DNA of 64,000 bases from contig NZ_CP120416.1 in NCBI RefSeq assembly GCF_032773895.1, positions 2,292,001-2,356,000 of the forward strand. Reading direction: 5' to 3'. The translations under genes and the position numbers were made by a program. Below, piece by piece: positions 63,234 through 64,000 of this stretch. This DNA is from Teredinibacter sp. KSP-S5-2 (lineage in GTDB: Bacteria > Pseudomonadota > Gammaproteobacteria > Pseudomonadales > Cellvibrionaceae). Each line of letters opens with the position of its first letter. The stretch's first letter is position 1. A model generated the notes under the pieces. It was given only the letters and a program-made list of their open reading frames with translations. It searched no databases and was not told where the DNA came from.

Positions 63234-64000
63234 TTACATTTCCCGGTCTTTAATCCAGTCTATGGTCGCGCTTAGTGTTTCGGTAATCGGCCTCGGCTCC
63301 CACCCCAACTCTTCTCGAATTTTCTTATCAGAATATCTATACGGTTGGCCAACCAACTCAATAGGCGTACCAGACTTTTCGGCAAGTTGTATTGCTTCGT
63401 CAAGCGTGAGCATGCGCTCAGGGACAACCATGTCTTCGTCCAACTCACTTAATAAATCGACTAAATCTGAAATGTGTGTGCCCGGAACTAAATAACGTCC
63501 CGAGGCATTTTCTTTTTCAAAGGCTAAAATATGCGCAAGCGCAACATCACGCACGTCAACGACTGAACACTGAATAGGAAAACGAAAAGGAAGTTGGTTA
63601 TTGATAAATGCGCTAGCGTTGACCGTGCTTGGCGTTTGCTTGTAGAAATTTGGCCCCATAATAATGCTTGGACATATCGTGACCATATCCAAATTATTTT
63701 CTTTGGCAAATTCCCATGCTGCCTGTTCGCTCACCAGTTTGGATCGAATATATGGATCCTGAGGATCACTCCAGTCAGCTTCAGTGAGCGGCGCGTCTTC
63801 CGACCCGCCAAAACCGATTGCGGCAATACTACTGGTGAAAACAACACGCTTGACACCTAGCTCTTTGGCAACACTAAGTACTACCTGGCTACCTTCCGTA
63901 TTATTTTCAACAATGCCTTCGCCGAGACTTTGTTCATCGTAATGATATAACGCAGCCACCTGAAACACGCCTTCGACACCTTCCATTGCCGCTTTTATTG
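63234..64000 (-). CDS. NAD(P)-dependent epimerase/dehydratase (dihydroflavonol-reductase/3beta-HSD-like SDR), 3' part only
   Basis: The frame is open through the right edge. Codons above the ATG at 63986 read on in the same frame (IKAAM-EGVEGVFQVAALY), a typical internal stretch of extended SDRs, so 63986 is not the start and the cofactor-binding Gly motif is off the window. The catalytic Ser is in FTSSIAAIG and the Tyr-Lys pair in YIRSK. The later CPSIIMGPN and VVDVRDVALAHILAFE fit dihydroflavonol-4-reductase-like and 3beta-hydroxysteroid-dehydrogenase-like enzymes. It would reduce a ketone or oxidise an alcohol with NAD(P). It may belong to the same transcript as the GMC and PKS genes, and is probably a tailoring enzyme. 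Confidence 0.8.
   Translation of the reverse strand, partial: IKAAMEGVEGVFQVAALYHYDEQSLGEGIVENNTEGSQVVLSVAKELGVKRVVFTSSIAAIGFGGSEDAPLTEADWSDPQDPYIRSKLVSEQAAWEFAKENNLDMVTICPSIIMGPNFYKQTPSTVNASAFINNQLPFRFPIQCSVVDVRDVALAHILAFEKENASGRYLVPGTHISDLVDLLSELDEDMVVPERMLTLDEAIQLAEKSGTPIELVGQPYRYSDKKIREELGWEPRPITETLSATIDWIKDREM

Overview
This 64 kb window is nearly wall-to-wall coding, all on the minus strand. It holds most of a trans-acyltransferase (trans-AT) polyketide synthase (PKS) locus. The cell is a Gram-negative bacterium: the locus encodes an outer-membrane beta-barrel, a LolA-like periplasmic protein and an RND/MMPL inner-membrane transporter. The moderate-to-low GC content and the gene types fit a gammaproteobacterium, possibly marine, but nothing here fixes the genus.

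In transcription order (high to low coordinates), the window opens with a cut-off SDR/epimerase (63234-64000), a GMC-type oxidoreductase and two paralogous membrane-anchored START/SRPBCC-like proteins. Four giant PKS proteins follow, here called A (4804 aa), B (3694 aa), C (3299 aa) and D (4536 aa). After them come a membrane di-iron hydroxylase/desaturase-like protein, the MMPL transporter, the LolA-like protein, the beta-barrel and a CAT/condensation-superfamily acyltransferase-like protein. The last block is a complete HMG-type beta-branching cassette in the order HMG-synthase, ECH1, ECH2, donor ACP, decarboxylating KS. The KS is cut by the left edge.

Assembly line as read: AR-GNAT-ACP (loading) / KS1-KR-ACP / KS2-DH-KR-cMT-ACP / KS3-DH* | ECH-ECH-ECH-ACP-ACP-ACP / KS4-DH*-ACPx5 / KS5-DH* | ECH-ECH-ECH-ACP-ACP-ACP / KS6-DH*-KR-ACP / KS7 | DH-KR-ACP / KS8-DH-KR-ACP / KS9-KR-ACP / KS10-DH | (end). 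Here | is a protein boundary and * a DH that lost its catalytic His. There is no AT domain and no thioesterase in the window. The last module lacks an ACP, so the line must continue or finish outside the window or in trans. Modules 3, 4 and 5 have no KR and carry 3, 5 and 3 tandem ACPs. Each of these ACPs has a Trp six residues after the phosphopantetheine Ser, the mark of beta-branching ACPs. I predict three consecutive beta-branches.

The most unusual feature is a ~2.02 kb direct repeat, about 99% identical, at 32791-34808 and 43959-45976. It covers the C-terminal tail of the upstream PKS, the 83-nt intergenic gap and the first ~580 residues of the downstream PKS. The A|B and B|C protein junctions are therefore nearly identical, which raises the possibility of module skipping or re-use of B. 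B and C both start with three fused crotonase domains, of which only the third keeps an intact ECH2-type site. A hairpin sits in each of the three gaps between PKS genes, and in four other gaps of this one-direction gene series.

No gap between genes exceeds about 135 bp, and I saw no tRNA, rRNA, CRISPR, transposase or regulator. The promoter for the series is not in the window.
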